A stretch of DNA of 60,092 bases. It comes from Rhodothermales bacterium. GTDB lineage: Bacteria; Bacteroidota; Rhodothermia; Rhodothermales; JAHQVL01. The notes below the pieces were generated by a model. That model was not told where the DNA came from and did no database searches. It worked only from the letters and a program-made list of their open reading frames with translations. Position 1 is the first letter of the stretch, and each line of letters starts with the position of its first letter. The stretch is from positions 1 to 60,092 of the forward strand of contig JAWKNW010000031.1 of NCBI GenBank assembly GCA_041391505.1, written 5' to 3'. Made by a program: the position numbers and the translations under genes. Below, piece by piece: positions 7,447 through 14,294 of this stretch.

Positions 7447-8274
7447 ATGGCTTTTGGAGATTTGACTCGCATTAACACCAACATTCAGTCGATGCAATCG
7501 CTGTTCGAGCTGCAGAAGTCGAACGCCGAACTTGGCACGCGTCAGCTGCGACTCGCAACCGGTAATCGCATAAACCGTGCCGAAGACGATTCGGCTGGTT
7601 TTTCGATCGGCATGAAGCTCGAGTCGCGGGTTCGCGGCCAGGCGGCAGCGCTGGCGAATATTGGTGATGCGAAAAGTATGTTGGGCATTGCCGAAGGCAG
7701 CCTGGGCACCATTCAGGAAATCCTGATGACCATGAAGGAAAAGGTGATCCAGGGCGCCAACGACACGCTTGGCAGCTTCGAGCGTACGCTGATCAACAAT
7801 CAGCTGCATGCGCTCTCGACGGAAATCAACTCGATCATCAGCAGCACCACGTTCAACGGCGTCTCCGTGTTCACGACGGGCAGCTTCCAGTTCCAGGTTG
7901 GCGCCGGCAGCACGGACACCTTCCAGGTGACGGTTGGCGCGCTGTCCGCTGGAGCGCTGGGTGTCGGTTCGACGTCCCTCAGCGTTTCCTCGGCCAACTC
8001 GGCCACCGGGTCGCTGGCTGGTATCGATTCCGCCATCAACACGATCGCGAGCACGCTGGGCAGCCTGGGTGACAACCAGCTGGCGCTCTCCTTCAAGGAG
8101 GAGAACCTCAACGTGAACATGATCAACCAGGATGCCGCTCGTAGCCGCATCATGGACGCTGACTTTGCCAAAGAACAGATCGAGATCGTCAAGCTGCAGA
8201 TCCTGCAGCAGACCGGTGTCGCCGCTGTTTCGCAGGCGAACCTCGGCCCGCAGGTAGTACTGTCCCTGCTCTAA
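7447..8274 (+). CDS. fliC: Flagellin, paralogue 2
   Basis: Second filament subunit, 275 residues, with the same domain plan as paralogue 1. It has INTNIQSMQSLFELQKSN, LATGNRINRAEDDSAGFSI and ALANIGDAKSMLGIAEGSL at the N-terminus and DADFAKEQIEIVKLQILQQTGVAAV at the C-terminus. The middle is short, with no large outer domains. It has a strong ribosome binding site, unlike paralogue 1. No sigma-28 site was found in the 219-bp gap; only a poor sigma-54-like match at 7372-7387. Transcription may therefore continue from the paralogue 1 promoter or use an unrecognised one. Two tandem hairpins, the second a strong terminator, follow. Ser/Thr-rich central segments and the nearby glycosyltransferase make O-glycosylation plausible, but this is inference. 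Confidence 0.97.
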   Translation: MAFGDLTRINTNIQSMQSLFELQKSNAELGTRQLRLATGNRINRAEDDSAGFSIGMKLESRVRGQAAALANIGDAKSMLGIAEGSLGTIQEILMTMKEKVIQGANDTLGSFERTLINNQLHALSTEINSIISSTTFNGVSVFTTGSFQFQVGAGSTDTFQVTVGALSAGALGVGSTSLSVSSANSATGSLAGIDSAINTIASTLGSLGDNQLALSFKEENLNVNMINQDAARSRIMDADFAKEQIEIVKLQILQQTGVAAVSQANLGPQVVLSLL

Positions 8275-8325
8275 GGTAAAAAATACCCAGAAACGGGACG
8301 GTTCTGGCATACATGCTCCCGTGGG

Positions 8326-8389
8326 TCGGCAGGCCCACCGGCCTGCCGAGAACACCCCTCCGATCATTCGGAGGGGTGTTCTTGTTTTT
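8326..8389. terminator. Tandem hairpins ending in a strong terminator after flagellin 2
   Basis: The first hairpin pairs 8326-8335 with 8340-8349 (10 bp, loop CACC). The second pairs 8350-8363 with 8368-8381 (14 bp, loop TCAT) and is followed by TTGTTTTT. It stops flagellin transcription and, being symmetrical, may also insulate the convergent glycosyltransferase gene. Confidence 0.92.
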
Positions 8390-8404
8390 CGGGGTCAAGC
8401 AAAT

Positions 8405-9583
8405 TCAGGCCGGCACGCTCGCCCGTGCGAACGCGCTTTGAAGCGCCAGGATATACGATTTGACCTCTTCGGGATCGAACGTTTCCGCCATGCCGATGGA
8501 CTCGAACGCCCGGGCATGTTGCTCCAGGCCGATGCTCCGGCACGCGACCGTCAGATGCCGCAGCAGAATGCGGGTGTTGAAGACGAACCGGACGTACCCG
8601 TCGGTCTGCTCGTTCACGTGGTACGATTGCAGCAGCATGAGCATGCCGTCCTCGATCTGCTCGGCGCGCATGAGCGCGACGCCGGTCAGGTAGAAGCCGA
8701 CCGGCTCCCGCGGATTCAGCGCGAGCATCTCGTTGCAATGCACGAGCGCGTCGGCGTAGCGGTTCAGCCGCATCTCGGTCTGCGCCCCGAGGAGCCGCGT
8801 GTAATACGCGTTTTCGGGCGTCAGCTTCGCGTAGTCGATGCTGGCGAAGAGTTGCGCCGCTTCCTCGTTGCGCCGCATGATGAAATAGATCAGCCCGAGC
8901 TGGTAGCCGTAGTAGGCGCGGTAGATGTCCGACCGGGGGTTCTCGTACTCCTGCCGGAGCAGATCCAGGCGCGTCTTGTACTTCTTCACCATCTCGGCCT
9001 CGGGCAGGGCATAGCCCGTATGGACGATCTCGGCGTCGAGGCGCACCACCTGCCGGCCCGTCTGCTTTGCGTGCGCCGCAATGGCCTCCATGACCTGGTT
9101 GTGGACGCTGCCGAAATACCGGATATCCGGGTGGTTGCGCAGGATGCGCTCCTGCCAGAACACATCGGCTTCGACCACGTTCGTGTCGCCGAGGAGGTTC
9201 TTGACCGGCAGCAACATCGCCGCATAGTCCAGCAGGCCAAGGCTTTCGCGAATCCGCTTCCAGGCGTCGGGCTTCTCGATGTACTCGTCGCCATCCAGGA
9301 TGAGGATGTACTCCGACGTGGCGAGGTCCAGACTGTGGTTGCGCGCCACGGCGAAGGAGCCGGGCCACTCGATCTCGTCATAGACATCCGCATACCGGCG
9401 CGCGATGTCCTGCGTCCCGTCCGTCGAGCCGGTGTCCACCACGACGATCTCGTCGACATGAGGCCGGGCCAGCGAAAGACACTTCTCCAGCGTCTTGGCC
9501 TCGTTCTTGACGATCATGCAGAGCGACAGGCGGGGGCCGGCCTGGCTGCCGGACGGTCCTTGTGTAGGTATAGATAGCTTCAT
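8405..9583 (-). CDS. Family 2 glycosyltransferase with helical repeat region
   Basis: A 392-residue protein with a GT-A type glycosyltransferase domain in its N-terminal half: SLCMIVKNEAKTLEKCL (about residues 20-36), EIVVVDTGSTDGT (45-57) for nucleotide-sugar binding, and ILDGDEYIE (95-103) supplying the metal-binding acidic motif. The C-terminal half is helical with TPR-like repeats, as in several protein O-glycosyltransferases of this group. No membrane segment is seen. It lies 27 bp downstream of a TPR gene on the same strand, with a sigma-54-type promoter ahead of the pair, and sits between the flagellin genes and fliS. Modification of flagellin is the likeliest role, but the acceptor and sugar are unknown. 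Confidence 0.85.
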   Translation of the reverse strand: MKLSIPTQGPSGSQAGPRLSLCMIVKNEAKTLEKCLSLARPHVDEIVVVDTGSTDGTQDIARRYADVYDEIEWPGSFAVARNHSLDLATSEYILILDGDEYIEKPDAWKRIRESLGLLDYAAMLLPVKNLLGDTNVVEADVFWQERILRNHPDIRYFGSVHNQVMEAIAAHAKQTGRQVVRLDAEIVHTGYALPEAEMVKKYKTRLDLLRQEYENPRSDIYRAYYGYQLGLIYFIMRRNEEAAQLFASIDYAKLTPENAYYTRLLGAQTEMRLNRYADALVHCNEMLALNPREPVGFYLTGVALMRAEQIEDGMLMLLQSYHVNEQTDGYVRFVFNTRILLRHLTVACRSIGLEQHARAFESIGMAETFDPEEVKSYILALQSAFARASVPA

Positions 9584-9610
9584 CTTCTCGTGCTTGCGCG
9601 GCGTCGTCCG

Positions 9611-10117
9611 TCAAAGGGACGGCATGCCGTTCATCTCGTTGGCATACTGCATGGACTTCTGGTAGAAGTCCTCCGCCGCGGTCTCGTTCTCGAAGGTGTG
9701 GCACGCCTCGGCGGCGTAGTAATACACCTGCGCGGGGTCGACTTCGAAGTTGAACGGTTTTTCCGCATCGCCGGCGCCGTCGAGCAGCTCGGCGGCATAA
9801 ACCAGCATTTCGGCGCCGCTGCGGTGGTGCCCCTCGGCCCATAGCGCCAGGCCGCCCAGATGGTGGATGAGCGGCTCGTTCTCGGCGAGGTCGAGCGCAG
9901 CGTCGGCGTGATACATCGCGTCGCGGAACCGCTCCTGAACGATGCTCAGGTGGAGCGCAAGAACCCGTGCAGCCAGAGCGTCGTCCGGCTCGACCCGTTC
10001 AATGGTCTCGTAATCGAGCCGCTCGAACAGCTCACGTGCGCGGTCGAGATCCCCGCTTTCAAGGGCGTTCTGCGCCTCGTTGAAGTGTCCAAATGCTTCC
10101 TTCGAACGATCCTCCAT
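9611..10117 (-). CDS. TPR-repeat protein paired with the glycosyltransferase
   Basis: A 168-residue helical protein with tetratricopeptide-like pairs: FGHFNEAQNALESGDLDRARELFERL (about residues 9-34), RVLALHLSIVQERFRDAMYHADAAL, and VYYYAAEACHTFENETAAEDFYQKSMQYA near the end. There is no signal peptide, membrane segment or catalytic motif. The ATG has an upstream GGAG, a reasonable ribosome binding site. It is the first gene of a two-gene operon with the glycosyltransferase, and a sigma-54-type site lies 115-130 bp upstream. It may hold the acceptor flagellin or assist the transferase; this is inference from position. Confidence 0.8.
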   Translation of the reverse strand: MEDRSKEAFGHFNEAQNALESGDLDRARELFERLDYETIERVEPDDALAARVLALHLSIVQERFRDAMYHADAALDLAENEPLIHHLGGLALWAEGHHRSGAEMLVYAAELLDGAGDAEKPFNFEVDPAQVYYYAAEACHTFENETAAEDFYQKSMQYANEMNGMPSL

Positions 10118-10231
10118 GGTGCTCCTTCAGGCTAGTGTGATATAGACGTTGCGTACCCAGGAACGGACCCGACACGGGGTCCACCGTCGGTCGACCGAAG
10201 GGATAAACCTGAGCAGTTGATGGAGCCTGGA

Positions 10232-10247
10232 AGCCGTTAACGTGCCA
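10232..10247 (-). promoter_or_regulatory. Sigma-54-type promoter of the TPR-glycosyltransferase operon
   Basis: Read on the minus strand, TGGCACG (10247-10241), four bases, then CGGCT (10236-10232) match 10 of the 12 defined positions of TGGCACG-N4-TTGCW, and the GG and GC are 10 bases apart as required. Predicted start is near 10221, about 100 bases before the TPR ATG. Confidence 0.6.
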
Positions 10248-10329
10248 AATTCCCCCTCCCCCGCCGCCGCGTGCGGCGGGCGCGGGGCGGAAACGTCGTG
10301 GCGGCCTGAAGAAACGTGACCGACCTCAT

Positions 10330-10356
10330 TTAAGGGGCTGGTTTCGGAGCCGATAG
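10330..10356 (+). promoter_or_regulatory. Sigma-28-type promoter of the fliS-fliD operon
   Basis: TTAA at 10330-10333, a 15-base spacer and GCCGATAG at 10349-10356. Predicted start is near 10363, giving a leader of about 150 bases before fliS. Confidence 0.75.
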
Positions 10357-10380
10357 CATGTCTAGTGTGTGCGCGGGGCC

Positions 10381-10503
10381 ATGCCGCAGTACGGAAGAAA
10401 ATACGCGTACCTCATGAAGATTCTTCCCCACGAGAACGACCGCGCGCCGGGGAAACAGCCGCCACGACGCCATTCCGCGCACACCAGCCACTTATCATCC
10501 TAA
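10381..10503 (+). CDS. Possible 40-residue leader ORF before fliS
   Basis: An ATG-to-TAA frame of 40 codons begins about 18 bases after the predicted sigma-28 start and ends 12 bases before fliS. The peptide is basic and His-rich near its end (RRHSAHTSHLSS) and matches no family I know. It could be a leader peptide or chance; there is no clear ribosome binding site. Confidence 0.2.
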   Translation: MPQYGRKYAYLMKILPHENDRAPGKQPPRRHSAHTSHLSS

Positions 10504-10515
10504 CGGGTACTGAAT

Positions 10516-10848
10516 ATGTACAGGCAGCAGGCATCCGCTCAGTATCAGAGGCAAGATGTGCTATCCGCCTCTCCTGCTCAGCTGGTTGCAAAGCTTTACG
10601 ATCTGGCGATCCTCGCGTGCCACACGCGGGACCGCGTCAAGCTCCGAAAAATCCTGATCGAACTGATCTCCTCGCTGAACTTCGAGGAAGGCGGCGATCT
10701 GGCCATTCGGCTTTCCCAGATCTACGAATACTGCATGCGAGCGAGCATCTCCGGCGACCTCGATGTCGTCACGGAAATGCTCGAAGATCTACGGGCGACC
10801 TGGAGGCAGGGGCTGCTGGTCAACGCGACCGCGCAGACGCCGGCCTGA
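10516..10848 (+). CDS. fliS: Flagellin export chaperone FliS
   Basis: FliS binds newly made flagellin in the cytoplasm, blocking early polymerisation and guiding it to FlhA. The 110-residue protein has family length and pattern: YQRQDVLSASPAQLVAKLYDLAI (about residues 10-32, the hallmark helix with S-P-x-x-L-V-x-x-L-Y-D), then a four-helix bundle ending in VVTEMLEDLRATWRQ. It is the first gene of a fliS-fliD-fliT-like set. A sigma-28 site lies about 160 bp upstream, matching its late-gene role. Confidence 0.95.
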   Translation: MYRQQASAQYQRQDVLSASPAQLVAKLYDLAILACHTRDRVKLRKILIELISSLNFEEGGDLAIRLSQIYEYCMRASISGDLDVVTEMLEDLRATWRQGLLVNATAQTPA

Positions 10849-10913
10849 CCGGTTTCCCGATGTGTCCGCCGCGCATCTATTCCGCCCGATACATCCTCTG
10901 ACCGTATACCGCC

Positions 10914-12398
10914 ATGTTGACGAGTTCCGCGCTTCAAGCCTTTCGCCAGACGGACCCCTACGAGGTCCTGATCTCGAATATCATCCTCCTGGAAAGCGAA
11001 ACCAAGTTTCGGATGGAGGACGAAAAAACGGCGCATGAAACCCGGAAAAGCGTCCTGAGCGACCTGGACAGCCGCCTCTCGGCGCTGGACAGCATCCTGG
11101 AGCGCCTCACCGACCCGATCTCGCATCCGTTCGACGGCCGTACGATCACGCTCGACAGCTCGTCGGGCTTTTCGGCCACGACGTCGGACGCGGCCGCCTT
11201 CGGTTCGCATTCGCTCACGGTCAACCGGCTGGCCAGCGTGGACACCCGGCTGTCCAACAAGCATACGTCCGCCGACACCTCGATCGTGGGCGCGATCGGC
11301 AGCGGCACGAAGTCGTTCACGATCAGCGTGGCCAGCCCGACGGACCTCGACCCGAACAACCGCGTCGACGTGGCTGTGTCGGTCAACATCACGGGCAGCA
11401 CCGACGAGGAGGTGCTCACGCAGGTCTCCTCGGCGATCAACAACGCCATGCTGAGCGCGGTCGACAGCGACGCCATCGAGCGGGACGACCGGGCGTTCGC
11501 CTCCGTCCTGAACGAGACCTCGGGCACCGCGCGCCTGTCGCTTCGCGCGGGCGATACGGGCTACACGAACCGCCTCTCGTTCTCGGCCGACCCCGACGGC
11601 CTCCTGGCCCAGATCGGCATCAGCAACAACGCGCTGGCCGCCGGCGACGTAGGCGGTTATGCCACCGACATCGGCACCAGCGAGGACACGTCCGAGCTGA
11701 ACAGCAAGTTCGTGCTCGACGGGCTGACCATTTACCGGGATGGCAATCAGGTGAGCGACGCGCTCGACGGCGTCACGTTCACCCTGCGCAAGGTCACGAC
11801 CGACCCCGAGGGCTTCACCGTCACGCCCGACGCCTCCGGCATCGAGGATGAGGTGAACGACTTCATCCAGAAATACAACGACATCCTGAGCTACGTCAAG
11901 TCCAAAGGCCGCGTCAACGGCGATACGGGCGAACGCGGCGCCTTTGCCGGCGACACGACCTTCACGTCGCTCCGCTTCAGCATGCGCGAGGACATCGTGC
12001 GGATCGTCCCCGATCAGCCGACGGACAGCGTGAAGCAGATCACCGACCTGGGCATCAAGGTCAACTCGGACGGGTCCCTCAAGCTCGAGGACCCGGAGAA
12101 GCTGATCGCCGCCGTCGAGGCCGACCCGGACACTGTCCGCTCGTTTTTTGCCGGCGAAGACGGCGTCGCCACGCGGCTCTCGACCCGGCTCGATCAGTAT
12201 CTCGGCTTCAACGGCTTCGTGAATCAGCGGCAGCGGAACATGGACGACCGCATCCGGAACCTGAATCACGACATCGCGGACGAGGAAGACCGCCTCGCCC
12301 GTCGCGAGGAACGCCTGCGGGCGGAATTCGCGCGGCTCCAGGAAGCCCTCCAGATCTATCAGGGCCAGGCCGCCAGTCTGTCGGCCATCGGCCGCTAA
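10914..12398 (+). CDS. fliD: Filament cap protein FliD (HAP2)
   Basis: FliD forms the cap at the filament tip and inserts flagellin subunits. The 494-residue protein has an N-terminal helical region rich in paired heptads (VLISNIILLESETKFRMEDEK, DLDSRLSALDSILERL), the N-terminal core with SHSLTVNRLASVDTRLSNK, and the C-terminal coiled coil. That end includes QRNMDDRIRNLNHDIADEEDRLARREERLRAEFARLQEAL followed by LSAIGR, close to the usual FliD ending. The very N-terminus differs from the common start of FliD, which usually mentions a Gly-rich turn before the first helix. Gene order fliS-fliD-fliT fits. It starts 65 bp after fliS. Confidence 0.92.
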   Translation: MLTSSALQAFRQTDPYEVLISNIILLESETKFRMEDEKTAHETRKSVLSDLDSRLSALDSILERLTDPISHPFDGRTITLDSSSGFSATTSDAAAFGSHSLTVNRLASVDTRLSNKHTSADTSIVGAIGSGTKSFTISVASPTDLDPNNRVDVAVSVNITGSTDEEVLTQVSSAINNAMLSAVDSDAIERDDRAFASVLNETSGTARLSLRAGDTGYTNRLSFSADPDGLLAQIGISNNALAAGDVGGYATDIGTSEDTSELNSKFVLDGLTIYRDGNQVSDALDGVTFTLRKVTTDPEGFTVTPDASGIEDEVNDFIQKYNDILSYVKSKGRVNGDTGERGAFAGDTTFTSLRFSMREDIVRIVPDQPTDSVKQITDLGIKVNSDGSLKLEDPEKLIAAVEADPDTVRSFFAGEDGVATRLSTRLDQYLGFNGFVNQRQRNMDDRIRNLNHDIADEEDRLARREERLRAEFARLQEALQIYQGQAASLSAIGR

Positions 12399-12433
12399 AC
12401 CCTGTCCACAGCCCCGGGCCGGCGGAGCCGGAT

Positions 12434-12447
12434 GCATGGATCCATGC
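12434..12447. promoter_or_regulatory. Perfect 14-bp palindrome between fliD and the fliT-like gene
   Basis: GCATGGATCCATGC reads the same on both strands and is flanked by near-complementary GC bases. It lies 36 bp after fliD in the 116-bp gap. It may be an operator or an RNA hairpin; no T-tract follows. Confidence 0.45.
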
Positions 12448-12514
12448 GCCGGCGCCTGTTCCCGGACCGCCACGCGCACGGCGCGGCGGCTGAGTTTCAT
12501 ACGCCATTCCGTTC

Positions 12515-12856
12515 ATGACTTACACGCTTCACCAGATGCTGGCGCTCGGCCGGCGGATTCTCGAGGCCCTGGAAGAAGACGAGCTCGACCGGTTCTTTCT
12601 CCTCTTCGACCAGCGGGGTCAACTCATCGAATCGCTGACCGAGCAGCACACCACCGGCTCGCTTTCGACGCCGGCCTGCAAGGCGCTGCTCACCAAGCTG
12701 GAGCGGCAGGAAGAGGCCATCAGCGCCGCGCTTTCGAATCGCGAATCCCTCATGGAGACCCAGATCCAGGCGCTCCAGCATCAGAAAAAAGCCCAGCGCA
12801 GCTACACCTCGGGCCCCATCCCCCCTCCCCGGCTGAATCCTCGCCTCACGGGATGA
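12515..12856 (+). CDS. fliT: FliT-like flagellar chaperone
   Basis: A 113-residue helical protein directly after fliD. It has the size and pattern of the FliT family, which binds FliD and regulates its export: LALGRRILEALEEDELDRFFLLFDQRGQLIESL, then a second long helix LLTKLERQEEAISAALSNRESLMETQIQALQ, then a basic tail. FliT sequences diverge quickly, so the call depends on length, helical content and the fliD neighbour. It could be an unrelated helical protein. The ATG at 12515 is the first in frame. Confidence 0.6.
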   Translation: MTYTLHQMLALGRRILEALEEDELDRFFLLFDQRGQLIESLTEQHTTGSLSTPACKALLTKLERQEEAISAALSNRESLMETQIQALQHQKKAQRSYTSGPIPPPRLNPRLTG

Positions 12857-13207
12857 TCGCCGCGCGCGGTCCGTCGCGCAGATCGCCTCATCCAGGACGC
12901 CCCCATCCCCGGTTCAGACAGACTACAGGCTAAGAGGCCCTCCGGCGCATGCCCCCGCTTCCTGAAAGAGTGGCAGGTGCACCGGTTTATGGCATATCTT
13001 ATGCATCTTACCACCAGGAAAGAGCCCTCACGGGCTCAAATCGTACCCTGAACCGGAACAGGCGTTATTTAGAGCCACCTGGCCTGGAAAGTTTTTCGCT
13101 GAGCCGGAAAAAGCATCCGCGCAACAGCACCGCTTCCTGGCGTTTCCGGTCGATACCTGGGCAGCCCGATGCTGCCTGGCAGGCTCGTAGCAAAGCGACA
13201 TGCCAAC
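12857..13207 (+). other. Upstream region of the flgM-like gene
   Basis: This 351-bp gap has no convincing gene. It contains the sigma-54-type site at 12990-13005. A sigma-28-like minus-10 (GTCGATAC at about 13153) lies 55 bases before flgM but has no matching minus-35. Confidence 0.55.
12990..13005 (+). promoter_or_regulatory. Sigma-54-type promoter before the flgM-like gene
   Basis: TGGCATA (12990-12996), four bases, then ATGCA (13001-13005) match 9 of 12 positions of the sigma-54 form, with GG and GC correctly spaced by 10. Predicted start is near 13016, leaving a leader of about 190 bases. Confidence 0.5.
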
Positions 13208-13579
13208 ATGAATATCGGGGATATCACCAAAGGGGGCCTCTCCCACTCGAATCCGCTCAACAAGCACCGGAAGATCGAGAAAACGGAAAAAGAATCGCGT
13301 CCGCCGGCGCGTCCGGGTAGCGAACGCGACGAGACGCCCCATCGCGACAGCGTGGCGATCTCGGAGGCCGGCCGCCGGGCGCTCGAGGAAGAACAGCGCA
13401 AGCTGCAGGATCTGGATATGGCCCGCAAGGCCTTCGATTCCGAAAGCACCCTGTCGGACGATCGCATGCAGGAAATCAAGGCGCGTCTGCAGACGCAGTT
13501 CTACCAGAACCCTTCGGTTATCGAACGGATCGCCCAGCGTCTCGCCGGCGACCTGACCGGCCAGGTCGAACCCGACTGA
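13208..13579 (+). CDS. flgM: FlgM-like anti-sigma-28 factor
   Basis: FlgM binds and silences sigma-28 (FliA) until the hook is finished and FlgM is exported. This 123-residue protein has the family layout: a disordered, charged N-terminal half, then RDSVAISEAGRRALEEEQ (the D-x-V-x-I-S-x-x-A/G-R pattern), and a helical C-terminal half with DDRMQEIKARLQTQFYQNPSVIERIAQRL, matching the helix, short G/Q-x-Y segment and I-A-x-x-L end of FlgM. The ATG at 13208 gives the typical MNIGDI start; a longer frame from 13169 lacks support. It is somewhat longer than the usual 90-100 residues. It converges with the receiver gene at 13605. Its target sigma factor is encoded at 49006-49767. Confidence 0.72.
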   Translation: MNIGDITKGGLSHSNPLNKHRKIEKTEKESRPPARPGSERDETPHRDSVAISEAGRRALEEEQRKLQDLDMARKAFDSESTLSDDRMQEIKARLQTQFYQNPSVIERIAQRLAGDLTGQVEPD

Positions 13580-13604
13580 GGTCCGCCGGCCCTCGCGCCG
13601 GCGA

Positions 13605-14069
13605 TCATCCCATAATAAAATCCTTCGAGCGAGCGCCCATACGCTCGTCGACGGCGGAGCCAGCACGGTCCTTCATGGCCTTGTTGAGCACTTCCGTCAA
13701 CTCGCTGGCGCGCACCGGCTTGGCCAGGTAATAGTCCGCGCCCGAATTGCGCCCGCGCATCTCACCCAGCCGCGAAGCGGAACCCGTCACCATCACGATC
13801 GGAATGCTGTTCAGATCGGGGTTCTCCTTGATCGCTTCGGTGGTCGCATACCCATGCATCCCCTTCATGTGCACGTCGCACAGGATGACGTCGGGGATGT
13901 GTTTGGCCGCCGCTTCGTACCCCTGCGCACCGTCTTCCGCGGTATACACCTCGTAGTTCAGCTGCTTGAGCAGGTGGCTGACGACCTCCCTGAAGGTGCG
14001 ATCGTCGTCGATGATCAGCACGCTTTGCAGTTTGGGTTCCTTTTCCTGTTTTTGCGCTTCTTCTGCCAT
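13605..14069 (-). CDS. Single-domain response regulator (receiver only)
   Basis: A 154-residue CheY-like receiver with no output domain. The acidic pocket (IIDDD, residues 19-23), the phosphoacceptor D65 (VILCDVH), the switch T95 (VMVTGSA) and K117 (YLAKP) are all present, so it should be phosphorylated. Short charged tails of about 15 residues flank the domain. The ATG at 14069 is chosen; a longer frame to 14246 would run through the promoter and the upstream terminator. It has its own sigma-28-type promoter, so it is expressed with late flagellar genes rather than with the activator upstream. A role in motor control or chemotaxis besides CheY is likely, but the partner is unknown. Confidence 0.85.
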   Translation of the reverse strand: MAEEAQKQEKEPKLQSVLIIDDDRTFREVVSHLLKQLNYEVYTAEDGAQGYEAAAKHIPDVILCDVHMKGMHGYATTEAIKENPDLNSIPIVMVTGSASRLGEMRGRNSGADYYLAKPVRASELTEVLNKAMKDRAGSAVDERMGARSKDFIMG

Positions 14070-14126
14070 GATGCGTAGGGGTGTTAGGGGGGAACGATCT
14101 CGCAATCGGTTATTCTGGTCTCTTCT

Positions 14127-14153
14127 GTATCGACCGTTCGGCCCGCGCCTTAA
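14127..14153 (-). promoter_or_regulatory. Sigma-28-type promoter of the receiver gene
   Basis: On the minus strand TTAA (14153-14150), a 15-base spacer and GTCGATAC (14134-14127) fit the motility promoter form with one mismatch in the minus-10. Predicted start is near 14120, about 50 bases before the ATG. Confidence 0.7.
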
Positions 14154-14201
14154 CCCCGGGAGGATGCGGGCGTATTCCCTTACACGCCGGCCGGCCGGGA
14201 T

Positions 14202-14243
14202 AAAACGCCACAAGGCGCCGCCGATTGCCGGCAGCGCCTTGTG
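14202..14243 (-). terminator. Terminator after the sigma-54 activator gene
   Basis: A perfect 10-bp inverted repeat (14234-14243 with 14209-14218) around a 15-base loop is followed on the minus strand by GCGTTTTA. It sits 52 bp past the activator stop and before the receiver promoter. Confidence 0.65.
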
Positions 14244-14294
14244 CATATCCTGTTCGGGAGCCGTTGCCTCCCCTGCCCGATCGCCGGGCGCGCC

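Larger units (their letters stand above)
10118..10515. other. Divergent control region between the TPR gene and fliS
   Basis: This 398-bp gap holds a sigma-54-type site facing left, a perfect 8-bp GC hairpin at 10260-10280, a sigma-28-type site facing right (10330-10356), and a possible 40-codon ORF (10381-10503) in the fliS leader. Nothing else is recognisable. Confidence 0.65.

Noticed and set aside
8306..8321. TGGCATA-N4-CTCCC just after flagellin 2.
   Set aside because: It lies in the terminator region with no gene downstream on that strand; likely chance.
13146..13161. GTCGATAC 50-60 bp before flgM, identical to the minus-10 of the receiver promoter.
   Set aside because: The bases 15 positions upstream are not TTAA-like, so it lacks a minus-35; the upstream sigma-54 site is a better candidate.
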